A DNA stretch of 5,571 nt from Pollutimonas sp036675955 (GTDB lineage Bacteria > Pseudomonadota > Gammaproteobacteria > Burkholderiales > Burkholderiaceae_B), in contig JAKFDW010000109.1 in assembly GCA_036675955.1 (NCBI GenBank), positions 1-5,571 of the forward strand, given 5' to 3'. Positions within the stretch are counted from its first letter, which is position 1. Every line of letters starts with the position of its first letter. The translations under genes were made by a program, and so were the position numbers. The notes under the pieces are model-generated. The model had not been told where the DNA came from. It made no database searches and saw nothing but the letters and a program-made list of their open reading frames with translations. This document shows positions 1 through 5,571 of this stretch, piece after piece.

Positions 1-14
1 CCGGAATCATCCGG
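1..14. repeat. Small perfect inverted repeat at the window edge
   Basis: CCGGA and TCCGG flank the loop ATCA, giving a perfect 5-bp stem with a 4-base loop. It could be the visible end of a terminator for a gene lying to the left, or an operator for the methyltransferase-tolC unit. The next bases are AT-rich, but the T-rich run starts only around 32, too far away for a standard intrinsic terminator. The stem may continue left of the window. Its function is not established. Confidence 0.3.
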
Positions 15-51
15 CATACAATTTATTACCTGTGTTTTTCTTTATATAGCT
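15..51 (+). promoter_or_regulatory. AT-rich leader upstream of the methyltransferase gene; probable promoter/translation-start region
   Basis: This stretch is much richer in A and T than the genes around it (for example ATTTATTA at 21-28 and TTTTTCTTTATATA at 35-48). It is the only place in the window where a + strand promoter for the following genes would be expected. No convincing -35/-10 pair can be fixed: TATATA at 43-48 is too close to the ATG at 52 unless the gene is leaderless, and TTATTA at 24-29 has no good -35 partner. No purine-rich Shine-Dalgarno sequence precedes the ATG. The palindrome ATAGCTAT (46-53) overlaps the start codon and may be chance. Confidence 0.3.
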
Positions 52-732
52 ATGAACGTCACTGCGCTTTCAGAAATCGAACAAGCCCGATTCAATATGG
101 TCGAACAACAGATTCGCACCTGGGAAGTGCTTGATTTCAAAGTTCTGCAAGCACTTTTCGAAGTGCGACGCGAGCGTTTCGTACCCGCGCCCATGCAAGG
201 CCTGGCCTTCTCCGACGTGGAACTGCCGCTCGTCATCAACTCGGTCGACACGCGCGAGACCATGCTTTCGCCCAAGGTCGAGGCCCGGCTTGCACAAGAA
301 TTGCAGCTCAAGTCCACCGACTGCGTGCTTGAAATCGGCACCGGCTCGGGTTACCAGGCAGCGCTATTGTCCCGACTGGCCCAGCAGATCACCAGCGTGG
401 AAGTCGACAGCCGGCTGGCCGCATTCGCGCTGCAAAACCTGCAACGCAACCATATCGACAACGTCAAGGTCGAGACCGGCGACGCGCACGCGGGCTGGGG
501 CACCACCGAATACGACGCCATTCTGCTGACCGGTTCCGTGCCCGTCGTGCCCGACGCGCTCAAGTATCAACTGCGCATAGGCGGGCGCCTGGTCGTGGTT
601 GTGGGCCAGAACCCCGTCATGACAGCCTGCCGCATCACGCGCACCAGCGCGGCCAGTTTCGACACGAAGTCCCTGTTCGACACGGTTATCAAGCCATTGC
701 GCGGCGCAACGGTTTCTCAGTTCAAGTTCTAG
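52..732 (+). CDS. pcm: Protein-L-isoaspartate O-methyltransferase family protein (SAM-dependent methyltransferase)
   Basis: A 226-residue cytoplasmic class I SAM-dependent methyltransferase, close to the usual length of bacterial Pcm, which methylates isoaspartyl residues in damaged proteins to start their repair. The cofactor site is clear: motif I VLEIGTGSGY (92-101), acidic post-I VEVD (116-119), GD (143-144), motif II YDAILLTGS (154-162) and a GGRLVVVVG strand near 180. The N-terminal helix with ARFNMVEQQIR (12-22) and RRERFVP (39-45) is typical of the family. The substrate loop is odd: where classical Pcm has TIS-x-P-x-M, this protein has TMLSPKVEA (70-78), and the TAAP after motif II is replaced by TGSV. 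It may therefore be a divergent paralog with another substrate. The ATG at 52 is the only good start and has no Shine-Dalgarno. The stop lies one base before tolC. Family assignment is firm; isoaspartate activity is uncertain. Confidence 0.85.
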   Translation: MNVTALSEIEQARFNMVEQQIRTWEVLDFKVLQALFEVRRERFVPAPMQGLAFSDVELPLVINSVDTRETMLSPKVEARLAQELQLKSTDCVLEIGTGSGYQAALLSRLAQQITSVEVDSRLAAFALQNLQRNHIDNVKVETGDAHAGWGTTEYDAILLTGSVPVVPDALKYQLRIGGRLVVVVGQNPVMTACRITRTSAASFDTKSLFDTVIKPLRGATVSQFKF

Positions 733-733
733 A

Positions 734-2068
734 ATGTCCATAGCCTCCTGTTACGCGAGGCTATGCATTGCGCTGGCACTGGCTGCCGGCGCCACGGCGT
801 CGCATGCCCAGGATCTCCTGCAAGTATGGCAAAAAGCCCTGCAACGCGACCCCGTGTATGCGGCAAACCGCGCCAGCCGCAATGCCGAACAGGAAAAAGT
901 CCCGCAGGCCAGAGCACGGTTGCTACCGTATATCGCTGCAGACGCCGTCGCCGAGGTGGACAACCGCCGCCACCTACGCGGCCTGAACAACAGCAATAGT
1001 GAAAGCCGCGCCTTTTGGGCGCTTACCCTCGTGCAGCCGATTGTCAACATTGGAGCCTGGGGTGAGCTCGAGCGGGCCGACTACATCGCCAAGTCGGCCG
1101 ACGTAGCACAGGCCGCATCCTATCAAGAACTCATCCTGCGGGTTGCGCAAGCGTATTTCGACGTGCTGGCCGCCCAGGACACCCTGCGCGCACTGGAAGC
1201 CGAAAAAAGCGCCGTGCAGTCGCAATTGCGTGCCGCCCAGCAAGGCTTCGAACTCGGCAGCACCACCATCGCCGACACCTATGAAGCGCAGGCGCGCCTG
1301 GACCTGCTCAATGCCAACGAGTTCCAGGTCCGCAATATATTGCAAGTCAGCGAAGACCGACTCGCCCGCATCATCAACGAGCGGCCCGGTCAATTGGCAG
1401 AGCTCGCGCCCGATACGCTATTGCCCGGACCCACGCCCAACCGCCTGACCGACTGGACAGCACAATCCTCGCACGCCAACCTGGCGGTGACGCAGGCCGA
1501 CCTGGCAGCCAAGATCGTTGAAAAGCAAATCGACATCGCCAAGAGCCAGCACTACCCCACCCTGCAGTTGCAGGCACAGACAGGCAGTGCCTCGGACAAT
1601 GGTCTTTACAGCGCTGACGGCGGCCCGCGATCGCTGGACACCACGGTCGGTCTGCAATTGTCCATTCCTCTCTTTACAGGCGGCGAAATCTCTTCGGTCG
1701 TGCGCGAACAATCATCGCGATTGCAGCAGGCGCGCTACCAGCTCGAAGATGCCAAGCGTCAGGCTATCCAGGCTACCCAACAGTATTTTTCCGGCGTCAC
1801 GTCAGGCCTTGCCCAGATCGAAGCACTCCGGTCCGCCGAAAAGTCCAGCCTCGCTTCGCTCACCGCCAACCAGACCGGCTACGAGATAGGCGTGCGCATC
1901 AATATCGACGTGCTCAATGCCCAGCAACAGCTGTATGAAACCCAACGCAGCCTGGCCCGTGCGCGCTACGATACGCTCATGAACAGCCTCAGGCTCAAGG
2001 CCAGCAGCGGCATCCTGAGCGACCAGGACATCATCGCGATCAACCGCCTGCTCACCGTCAAGCGCTGA
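734..2068 (+). CDS. tolC: TolC family outer membrane channel protein
   Basis: A 444-residue TolC/OEP-family protein. Such proteins form trimeric channels through the outer membrane and periplasm, and serve tripartite drug-efflux pumps and type I secretion. A Sec signal peptide is clear: an Arg-containing start, hydrophobic core around 10-20, and a likely cleavage after SHA (23-25). Two OEP repeats follow, about 27-215 and 235-430. Repeat hallmarks are FELGSTTIADTYEAQARLD (172-190) in the first, and PLFTGG (312-317) plus YEIGVRINIDVLNAQQQLYE (383-402) in the second. Long alanine- and glutamine-rich helices fit the coiled-coil tunnel. Length matches the type I secretion outer-membrane group and the frame is intact. 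The ATG at 734 lies one base after the methyltransferase stop (TAGAATG) with no good Shine-Dalgarno, so translation is probably coupled. No inner-membrane pump or periplasmic adaptor gene is in the window, so the exported substrate cannot be named. Confidence 0.93.
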   Translation: MSIASCYARLCIALALAAGATASHAQDLLQVWQKALQRDPVYAANRASRNAEQEKVPQARARLLPYIAADAVAEVDNRRHLRGLNNSNSESRAFWALTLVQPIVNIGAWGELERADYIAKSADVAQAASYQELILRVAQAYFDVLAAQDTLRALEAEKSAVQSQLRAAQQGFELGSTTIADTYEAQARLDLLNANEFQVRNILQVSEDRLARIINERPGQLAELAPDTLLPGPTPNRLTDWTAQSSHANLAVTQADLAAKIVEKQIDIAKSQHYPTLQLQAQTGSASDNGLYSADGGPRSLDTTVGLQLSIPLFTGGEISSVVREQSSRLQQARYQLEDAKRQAIQATQQYFSGVTSGLAQIEALRSAEKSSLASLTANQTGYEIGVRINIDVLNAQQQLYETQRSLARARYDTLMNSLRLKASSGILSDQDIIAINRLLTVKR

Positions 2069-2070
2069 TC

Positions 2071-2082
2071 GGGCCTTTGCCC
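2071..2082 (+). repeat. Short GGGC-CTTT-GCCC hairpin after tolC
   Basis: A 4-bp GC stem with a 4-base loop lies just after the tolC stop, in the 48-base gap before the CoA-transferase gene. No T-run follows, so it is not a convincing terminator. It could slow exonucleases or attenuate transcription, or be chance in GC-rich DNA. Confidence 0.2.
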
Positions 2083-2116
2083 AATGCATGTCCGCTACAG
2101 AAAATGCGAGATAACC

Positions 2117-3307
2117 ATGTCTAAACCTCTGGACGGAATCCGCGTCCTGGAACTCGGTCAATTGATAGCCGGTCCTTTCGCGGCAAAGATGCTGGCCGAA
2201 TTTGGCGCGGAAGTCATCAAGATAGAGCCGCCCCTGAAGGGCGACCCCCTGAGAAACTGGCGCCTGATCCACAACGGCACATCCGTGTGGTGGGAAGTGC
2301 AGTCGCGCAACAAGAAGTCGGTCACGCTGGACCTGCGCCAGCCCGAAGCCCAGGACGTCATACGCCGCCTGGTCAACGAGGTCGATGTCGTTGTCGAGAA
2401 CTTCAAGCCGGGCGCGCTGGAAGCCTGGGGCTTGGGCTGGGAGGACTTGAAAGCCATCAATCCCCGGCTCATCATGCTGCGCGTATCGGGTTATGGCCAG
2501 ACCGGTCCTTACCGCGACCTGCCCGGCTTTGGCGTGATCGGCGAGGCCATGGGCGGCTTGCGCCACTTGAGCGGCGAACCTGGAAGAACGCCGGTCAGGG
2601 TGGGGATATCGATAGGCGACTCGCTATCGGCCTTGCATGGCGTAATCGGCATCCTGATGGCCTTGCGGGCCCGCGACCAGGAAGGAGGTACCGGCCAGAT
2701 GATAGACGTGGCGCTGTACGAGTCGGTCTTCAACATGATGGAAAGCCTGTTGCCGGAATACTCGGTGTTCGGCGAAGTGCGCCAGCCCGCCGGAAGCAGC
2801 CTGCCGGGGATTGCGCCCAGCAATGCTTATCGTTGCAAAGGCAATAAATACGTGCTCATTGCCGGCAACGGCGACAGCATATTCAAGCGCCTGATGCTGG
2901 CCATCGGCCGAAGCGACCTGGCGGATGACCCGGCCCTGGCCAACAATAACGGCCGCGTCAAGCAGGTGGACAAGATAGATGACGCCATCTCGCAGTGGAC
3001 CATACACCACGAGCTGGACGACGTACTGGCCATTCTGAACAGCAACCATATCCCGGCCGGCAAAATCTATGACGTGGCCGATATTGCCCGCGACCCGCAT
3101 TATCTGGCGCGCGGCATGATACTGGACGCCTTCCTGCCCGATGGCACACCCGTCAAGCTGCCCGGCATCGTACCCAAGCTCAGCGCAACGCCAGGCGACG
3201 TGCGCAGCGCCGCACCCAGCCTTGGTCAGCATACCGACGAAGAACTGGGCCGCCTGGGCATAGCCCCCGACACGATTCAGGCGTGGCGCGAACGCGGCAT
3301 TGTTTAG
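2117..3307 (+). CDS. CaiB/BaiF family (family III) CoA-transferase
   Basis: A 396-residue cytoplasmic family III CoA-transferase. These enzymes move CoA between carboxylic acids through an aspartyl-CoA thioester and form interlocked dimers. The N-terminus LDGIRVLELGQLIAGPFAA (5-23), then LAEFGAEVIKIEPP (26-39), NKKSVTLDL (65-73), VVENFKPGALEAWGLG (92-107) and SGYGQTGPY (124-132), is typical. GISIGDS (163-169) places the likely catalytic Asp at residue 168, and GGTGQMIDVALYE follows as in close relatives. The C-terminal part includes HIPAGKIYDVADIARDPH, the usual second dimer-contact region. Length is normal and the frame intact. I chose the ATG at 2117 because family proteins start a few residues before LDGIRVLEL, and a GAG at 2108-2110 gives weak ribosome binding. 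An in-frame ATG at 2084 would add 11 residues that do not resemble the family. Substrates cannot be told from sequence; carnitine, oxalate, dicarboxylate or aromatic-acid CoA transfer are all known in the family. Confidence 0.93.
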   Translation: MSKPLDGIRVLELGQLIAGPFAAKMLAEFGAEVIKIEPPLKGDPLRNWRLIHNGTSVWWEVQSRNKKSVTLDLRQPEAQDVIRRLVNEVDVVVENFKPGALEAWGLGWEDLKAINPRLIMLRVSGYGQTGPYRDLPGFGVIGEAMGGLRHLSGEPGRTPVRVGISIGDSLSALHGVIGILMALRARDQEGGTGQMIDVALYESVFNMMESLLPEYSVFGEVRQPAGSSLPGIAPSNAYRCKGNKYVLIAGNGDSIFKRLMLAIGRSDLADDPALANNNGRVKQVDKIDDAISQWTIHHELDDVLAILNSNHIPAGKIYDVADIARDPHYLARGMILDAFLPDGTPVKLPGIVPKLSATPGDVRSAAPSLGQHTDEELGRLGIAPDTIQAWRERGIV

Positions 3308-3315
3308 AAGCGGAT

Positions 3316-3338
3316 TGGCCGGTCCAGCGGACCGCCTA
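3316..3338. terminator. Inverted repeat between convergent genes; possible terminator for the + strand genes
   Basis: CGGTCC (3320-3325) and GGACCG (3329-3334) form a perfect 6-bp stem around the loop AGC. Beyond a C-C mismatch, three more pairs (one of them G-T) extend it to 3316-3338. It starts 9 bases after the CoA-transferase stop. There is no T-run on either side, so it is not a textbook intrinsic terminator. Position between convergent genes is the main argument for a termination or 3'-end protection role. Confidence 0.35.
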
Positions 3339-3344
3339 GCGGCA

Positions 3345-3363
3345 CAAGTAAGGGCTACAGCCC
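3345..3363 (-). terminator. Possible weak intrinsic terminator of the ubiB-rfaE2 operon
   Basis: Read on the - strand, GGGCTGTAGCCC (3363-3352) folds into a 5-bp stem with a 2-base loop, or a 4-bp stem with a 4-base loop, and is followed by TTACTTG. It lies about 17 bases downstream of the rfaE2 stop. The stem is short and the T tract imperfect, so this is a weak candidate. Confidence 0.3.
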
Positions 3364-3380
3364 CAGGAAGCGAGCCGGGC

Positions 3381-3863
3381 TTAGCCGCGTATCTTGTTCA
3401 GCAAACGCGTGGTGGAGCGTTCGAATTCGAATGGAATCGCCACCGCCCTGCCGCCCCAGCTTTTGACGCTGGCGGTTTCGGGCAGCGTTTCCATGTCGTA
3501 ATCGCCGCCCTTCACGATCAAGTCGGGACGCAGCTGTTCGATGAGGCTTTGCGGCGTATCTTCGCTGAAATCGGTGACCACCGCTACGCAAGCCAGTGCG
3601 GCAATCAGGGCGGCGCGGTCAGCCAGCGTGTTCAGCGGCCGGTCGGCGCCCTTGCCCAGGCGCCGCACAGAGTCGTCGGTGTTGAGCGCCACAATAAGCG
3701 TGGCGCCCAGCTGGGCAGCCTCGTCCAGGTAGGTGGCATGGCCGCGATGCAGGATGTCGAAGACCCCGTTCGTGAAGACCAACGGACGCGCAAGGGCGCC
3801 CTTTTGGGCCGCCGCCACGCAGTCTTCCCGCGTGAGTATCTTGGACTCGAAGCGCGCTGCCAT
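3381..3863 (-). CDS. rfaE2: D-glycero-beta-D-manno-heptose 1-phosphate adenylyltransferase
   Basis: A 160-residue cytidylyltransferase-like nucleotidyltransferase that joins AMP from ATP to heptose 1-phosphate, giving the ADP-heptose used in the lipopolysaccharide inner core. Visible motifs: TNGVFDILHRGHATYL (31-46) with the HxGH catalytic motif at 39-42, NTDDSVRRLGKGADRPLN (61-78), EDTPQSLIEQLRPDLIVKGGDY (101-122) and the C-terminal ERSTTRLLNKI (148-158). This is the separate adenylyltransferase form, equal to the C-terminal half of the bifunctional HldE of enterobacteria; the kinase partner (rfaE1/hldA) is not in the window. The ATG at 3863 gives the normal family length. It overlaps the stop of the preceding di-iron gene by one base (TAATG), and the only purine-rich stretch (AAGGA) lies about 15 bases upstream, so coupling by reinitiation is likely. 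The frame is open further upstream, but that part lies inside the neighbour gene and does not match the family. Confidence 0.95.
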   Translation of the reverse strand: MAARFESKILTREDCVAAAQKGALARPLVFTNGVFDILHRGHATYLDEAAQLGATLIVALNTDDSVRRLGKGADRPLNTLADRAALIAALACVAVVTDFSEDTPQSLIEQLRPDLIVKGGDYDMETLPETASVKSWGGRAVAIPFEFERSTTRLLNKIRG

Positions 3864-4714
3864 TACGCTGGCGTGGCGTCCTTCGCCAGCCCCTTGCGGT
3901 ACCGGTTCAGGTCTTGAACAGTATTGAAGCTGGTTTCCATCAATAGCGACATATTGTGCAGGATGCGCGAACTGACCTTGCCTTCCCATTCTTTGTCGAA
4001 GTGGATCTGGTTGTCCAGCCAATTCTCGAGCCAGCCCGGCGACGGCAGCTTGGACTGCACCGTATCCAGCGGGTACATGTCTTTGTTGACGTGCAGATTG
4101 GTGGGATGCAAGGCTTGCGGCGTGCGATGCGCCGAGGCCATCAGGACGCCGATCTTGGCGAAGGCCATCCGGGCGCTGGCGCCGAATTCCTTGCTTTGAT
4201 GCATGAGGGCGCGCTTCATGTAGCGCAGGTAGGCGCCGGCATGACGCGCCTCGTCTTGCGCAATGATCTTGTAGATGGACTTGATGACCGGTTCGGTGTG
4301 CCAGTCGGAGGCACGGCGGTACCAATGGTTCAATCGCACTTCGCCGCAAAAATGCAGCATCAGCGTTTCCATGGCCGGCGCCGGATCGAATTCGAAGCGT
4401 ACTTTATGCAGCTCTTCTTCGGTGGGCATGAGTTCAGGCCGGAAACGGCGCAAATATTCGATCAGGGCCAGCGAATGCTTCTGTTCCTCGAAGAACCAGA
4501 TCGACATGAAGGCGCTGAAATCGCTGTCGTCCCGATTGTCGCGCAGGAACATTTCCGTTGCCGGCAAAGCCGCCCATTCGGTGATCGCATTCATTTTGAT
4601 GGTGTACGCCTGGTCGTCTGTCAGCTTGGTGCCGTCGAAGTCATCCCAGGGGATGTCGGTGCCCATATTCCAGCGCACCGCTTCCATCGATTTGAACAGT
4701 TCAGGATAAAGCAT
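3863..4714 (-). CDS. Ferritin-like di-iron protein of unknown function (conserved in betaproteobacteria)
   Basis: A 283-residue soluble, mainly helical protein with the di-iron carboxylate pattern E...ExxH...E...ExxH. Likely iron ligands are E46 (in NAITEWAALP), E77 and H80 (FFEEQKH, 74-80), E125 (CGEVRLNHWYR, 123-133) and E155 and H158 (AQDEARH, 152-158). The spacing from E46 to E77 is like that of ribonucleotide reductase R2 and bacterial monooxygenases, and the overall plan resembles acyl-ACP desaturases and AurF-type oxygenases more than iron-storage ferritin, which is much shorter. The C-terminal HPTNLHVNK and ENWLDNQIHFDKEW segments match uncharacterised betaproteobacterial proteins I recall, usually named ferritin or ferritin-like. 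There is no signal peptide or membrane helix. The ATG at 4714 is preferred over one at 4750 because it has a good ribosome site, avoids overlapping ubiB and gives the MLYPELF family start. The actual reaction is unknown; an oxidase, desaturase or hydroxylase is possible. Confidence 0.9.
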   Translation of the reverse strand: MLYPELFKSMEAVRWNMGTDIPWDDFDGTKLTDDQAYTIKMNAITEWAALPATEMFLRDNRDDSDFSAFMSIWFFEEQKHSLALIEYLRRFRPELMPTEEELHKVRFEFDPAPAMETLMLHFCGEVRLNHWYRRASDWHTEPVIKSIYKIIAQDEARHAGAYLRYMKRALMHQSKEFGASARMAFAKIGVLMASAHRTPQALHPTNLHVNKDMYPLDTVQSKLPSPGWLENWLDNQIHFDKEWEGKVSSRILHNMSLLMETSFNTVQDLNRYRKGLAKDATPA

Positions 4715-4719
4715 AGAAA

Positions 4720-4727
4720 TCTCTCTT
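4720..4727 (-). promoter_or_regulatory. Ribosome binding site of the di-iron protein gene
   Basis: AAGAGAGA on the - strand, with its last G six bases before the ATG at 4714, is the clearest Shine-Dalgarno-like sequence in the window. Its first two bases are part of the ubiB stop codon TAA, which suggests linked translation of the two genes. It decides the start at 4714 over the upstream in-frame ATG at 4750. Confidence 0.6.
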
Positions 4728-5571
4728 AAATATGACGCGTAAGCGCCCAAATGGCTACACCCAAAGCCACCGCCAAGACAGCCGTCAGCACCGTCAAGAG
4801 GCGGTTCGTCTGTTGCTGGGCCAGACGAAGGCGCTCAAGCTCCAAGTTTAACCTAGGCCCGGTGTCAGGCCTATTAAGGTTCGTGTAGACCAGCCGCGGA
4901 ATCTGGGGCAGGAGCTGTGCCCACTGGCTGGCCTCTTTGTCGAGCCGTTTGCGCAGGCCGGGAAGACCTATGCGTTCGTGCATCCACTTTTCGAGGTAAG
5001 GCTTGGCGGTTTGCCATAGATCCAGATTGGGATCCAGATCGCGCCCCATACCCTCGACGTTCAGCAATGTTTTCTGCAGCAACACCAATTGCGGCTGGAT
5101 TTCCACATTGAACCGGCGTGAAGTCTGGAACAACCTCAATAACACCTGGCCCAGTGATATTTCGGACAGGGGCCGGTCGAAATAAGGCTCGCAGACCGCA
5201 CGCACCGCGCCTTCCAGATCTTCTTCGCGGGTAGTCGCGGGAACCCAGCCGGACTCGATATGCAACTGCGCCACCCGCCGGTAATCGCGCTGGAAGAAAG
5301 CCAGGAAGTTTTGCGCGAGGTAGTTTTTATCGAATTCGGACAGCGAACCGACAATACCGAAATCCAGCGCAATATAACGGCCCAGCGTTTCGGGCGCATC
5401 CGACACATAAATATTACCCGGATGCATATCGGCATGAAAGAAGCCGTCGGCAAAAACCTGTGTGAAAAAGATTTCCACCCCGGTCCGCGCCAGCCCTTTC
5501 AGGTCAATATTGGCGGCCTTGAGCCTTTCGGTCTGGCTGACCGGTATGCCGCGCATGCGCTCCATGGTGAA
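4726..5571 (-). CDS. ubiB: UbiB, ubiquinone biosynthesis kinase-like ATPase (C-terminal half; 5' end beyond the window)
   Basis: The last 281 codons of UbiB, an atypical protein-kinase-like (ABC1/ADCK/COQ8) ATPase at the inner membrane that supports ubiquinone biosynthesis, probably by helping to handle lipid intermediates. Positions here count from the Met at 5565. The family catalytic loop FFHADMHPGN (42-51) and the metal-binding DFG (68-70, in ALDFGIVG) are intact. The conserved stretches FLAFFQRDYRRVAQLHIESGWVP, VCEPYFDRPLSEISLGQVLLRLFQTSRRF and QPQLVLLQKTLLNVEGMGR follow. The C-terminus has one clear hydrophobic helix, LLTVLTAVLAVALGVAIWAL (about 256-275), where family members often have two membrane helices. 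UbiB is usually 500-550 residues, so about half is missing to the right, including the KxGQ region. The Met at 5565 is internal (MERMRGIPV belongs to the kinase-like fold) and not the start. The gene stops 11 bases before the di-iron gene and heads the visible operon. Confidence 0.95.
   Translation of the reverse strand, partial: FTMERMRGIPVSQTERLKAANIDLKGLARTGVEIFFTQVFADGFFHADMHPGNIYVSDAPETLGRYIALDFGIVGSLSEFDKNYLAQNFLAFFQRDYRRVAQLHIESGWVPATTREEDLEGAVRAVCEPYFDRPLSEISLGQVLLRLFQTSRRFNVEIQPQLVLLQKTLLNVEGMGRDLDPNLDLWQTAKPYLEKWMHERIGLPGLRKRLDKEASQWAQLLPQIPRLVYTNLNRPDTGPRLNLELERLRLAQQQTNRLLTVLTAVLAVALGVAIWALTRHI

Larger units (their letters stand above)
3308..3380. other. Convergent intergenic segment
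   Basis: Seventy-three bases separate the stop of the CoA-transferase gene from the stop of rfaE2. They hold the two inverted repeats listed separately and no open frame of its own that resembles a protein. It is the meeting point of the two transcription units, so termination from both sides is expected here. Confidence 0.8.

Noticed and set aside
2084..2116. Upstream ATG adding 11 residues to the CoA-transferase
   Set aside because: The extra residues (MHVRYRKCEIT) do not resemble family N-termini, and the ATG at 2117 is in the expected place.
1802..2566. A 254-codon open frame on the - strand across the end of tolC and the start of the CoA-transferase gene
   Set aside because: It lies opposite two genes with clear family motifs, crosses their junction, and its translation resembles no known protein. 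It is a by-product of GC-rich codon use.
3300..3917. A 205-codon + strand frame starting at the end of the CoA-transferase gene and running opposite rfaE2
   Set aside because: rfaE2 is unmistakable on the other strand, and this frame shows no family resemblance.
3864..4349. Upstream extension of the rfaE2 frame giving a 322-residue protein, possibly a fusion
   Set aside because: The added part lies inside the di-iron gene in another frame, is low in family-like sequence, and the ATG at 3863 gives the normal 160-residue protein.
3956..4729. A 257-codon open frame on the + strand opposite the di-iron gene
   Set aside because: The opposite strand encodes a protein with a complete di-iron motif set and a good ribosome site. 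The antisense translation has no recognisable features.
4715..4750. Upstream ATG adding 12 residues to the di-iron protein
   Set aside because: It would overlap the end of ubiB by 25 bases and has a poorer start context than the ATG at 4714 with AAGAGAGA before it.
1..5571. Search for mobile elements, CRISPR repeats, tRNA genes, toxin-antitoxin pairs or a defence system
   Set aside because: The window is filled by six housekeeping-type genes with uniform codon use. No terminal repeats, transposase, regular repeats or cloverleaf sequences were found by eye.

Overview
The window looks like a stretch of ordinary chromosome from a betaproteobacterium, most likely Alcaligenaceae or a close relative (Bordetella/Achromobacter/Pusillimonas type). 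This rests on GC-rich genes with strong G/C preference at third codon positions, on protein similarity recalled from those genera, and on a stand-alone heptose-1-phosphate adenylyltransferase next to ubiB. Genus cannot be decided from the sequence alone. No insertion sequence, tRNA, rRNA, CRISPR array, phage gene or compositional island was seen.

Left half, + strand (52-3307): three genes in one direction. The first is a protein-L-isoaspartate O-methyltransferase-family methyltransferase (52-732). One base after its stop begins a TolC-type outer-membrane efflux/secretion channel with a clear signal peptide (734-2068). After a 48-base gap comes a family III (CaiB/BaiF) CoA-transferase (2117-3307). 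The first two are tightly coupled. The third may share the transcript but has no evident functional link.

Right half, - strand (5571-3381): a compact operon read right to left. The C-terminal half of UbiB (ubiquinone-biosynthesis kinase-like ATPase, cut by the window edge) is followed after 11 bases by a 283-residue ferritin-like di-iron protein of unknown function. That gene overlaps by one base (TAATG) the start of rfaE2, which makes ADP-heptose for the lipopolysaccharide inner core.

The two units converge on a 73-base intergenic segment (3308-3380) with two short inverted repeats, probably the transcription end zone. Bases 1-51 are AT-rich against the rest of the window, begin with a small perfect inverted repeat, and probably carry the expression signals for the methyltransferase-tolC pair.

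There is no obvious new multi-gene system here. The two points most worth following are the uncharacterised di-iron protein between ubiB and rfaE2, and the methyltransferase, which keeps its cofactor site but has lost the usual isoaspartate-recognition motif and is fused in expression to tolC.
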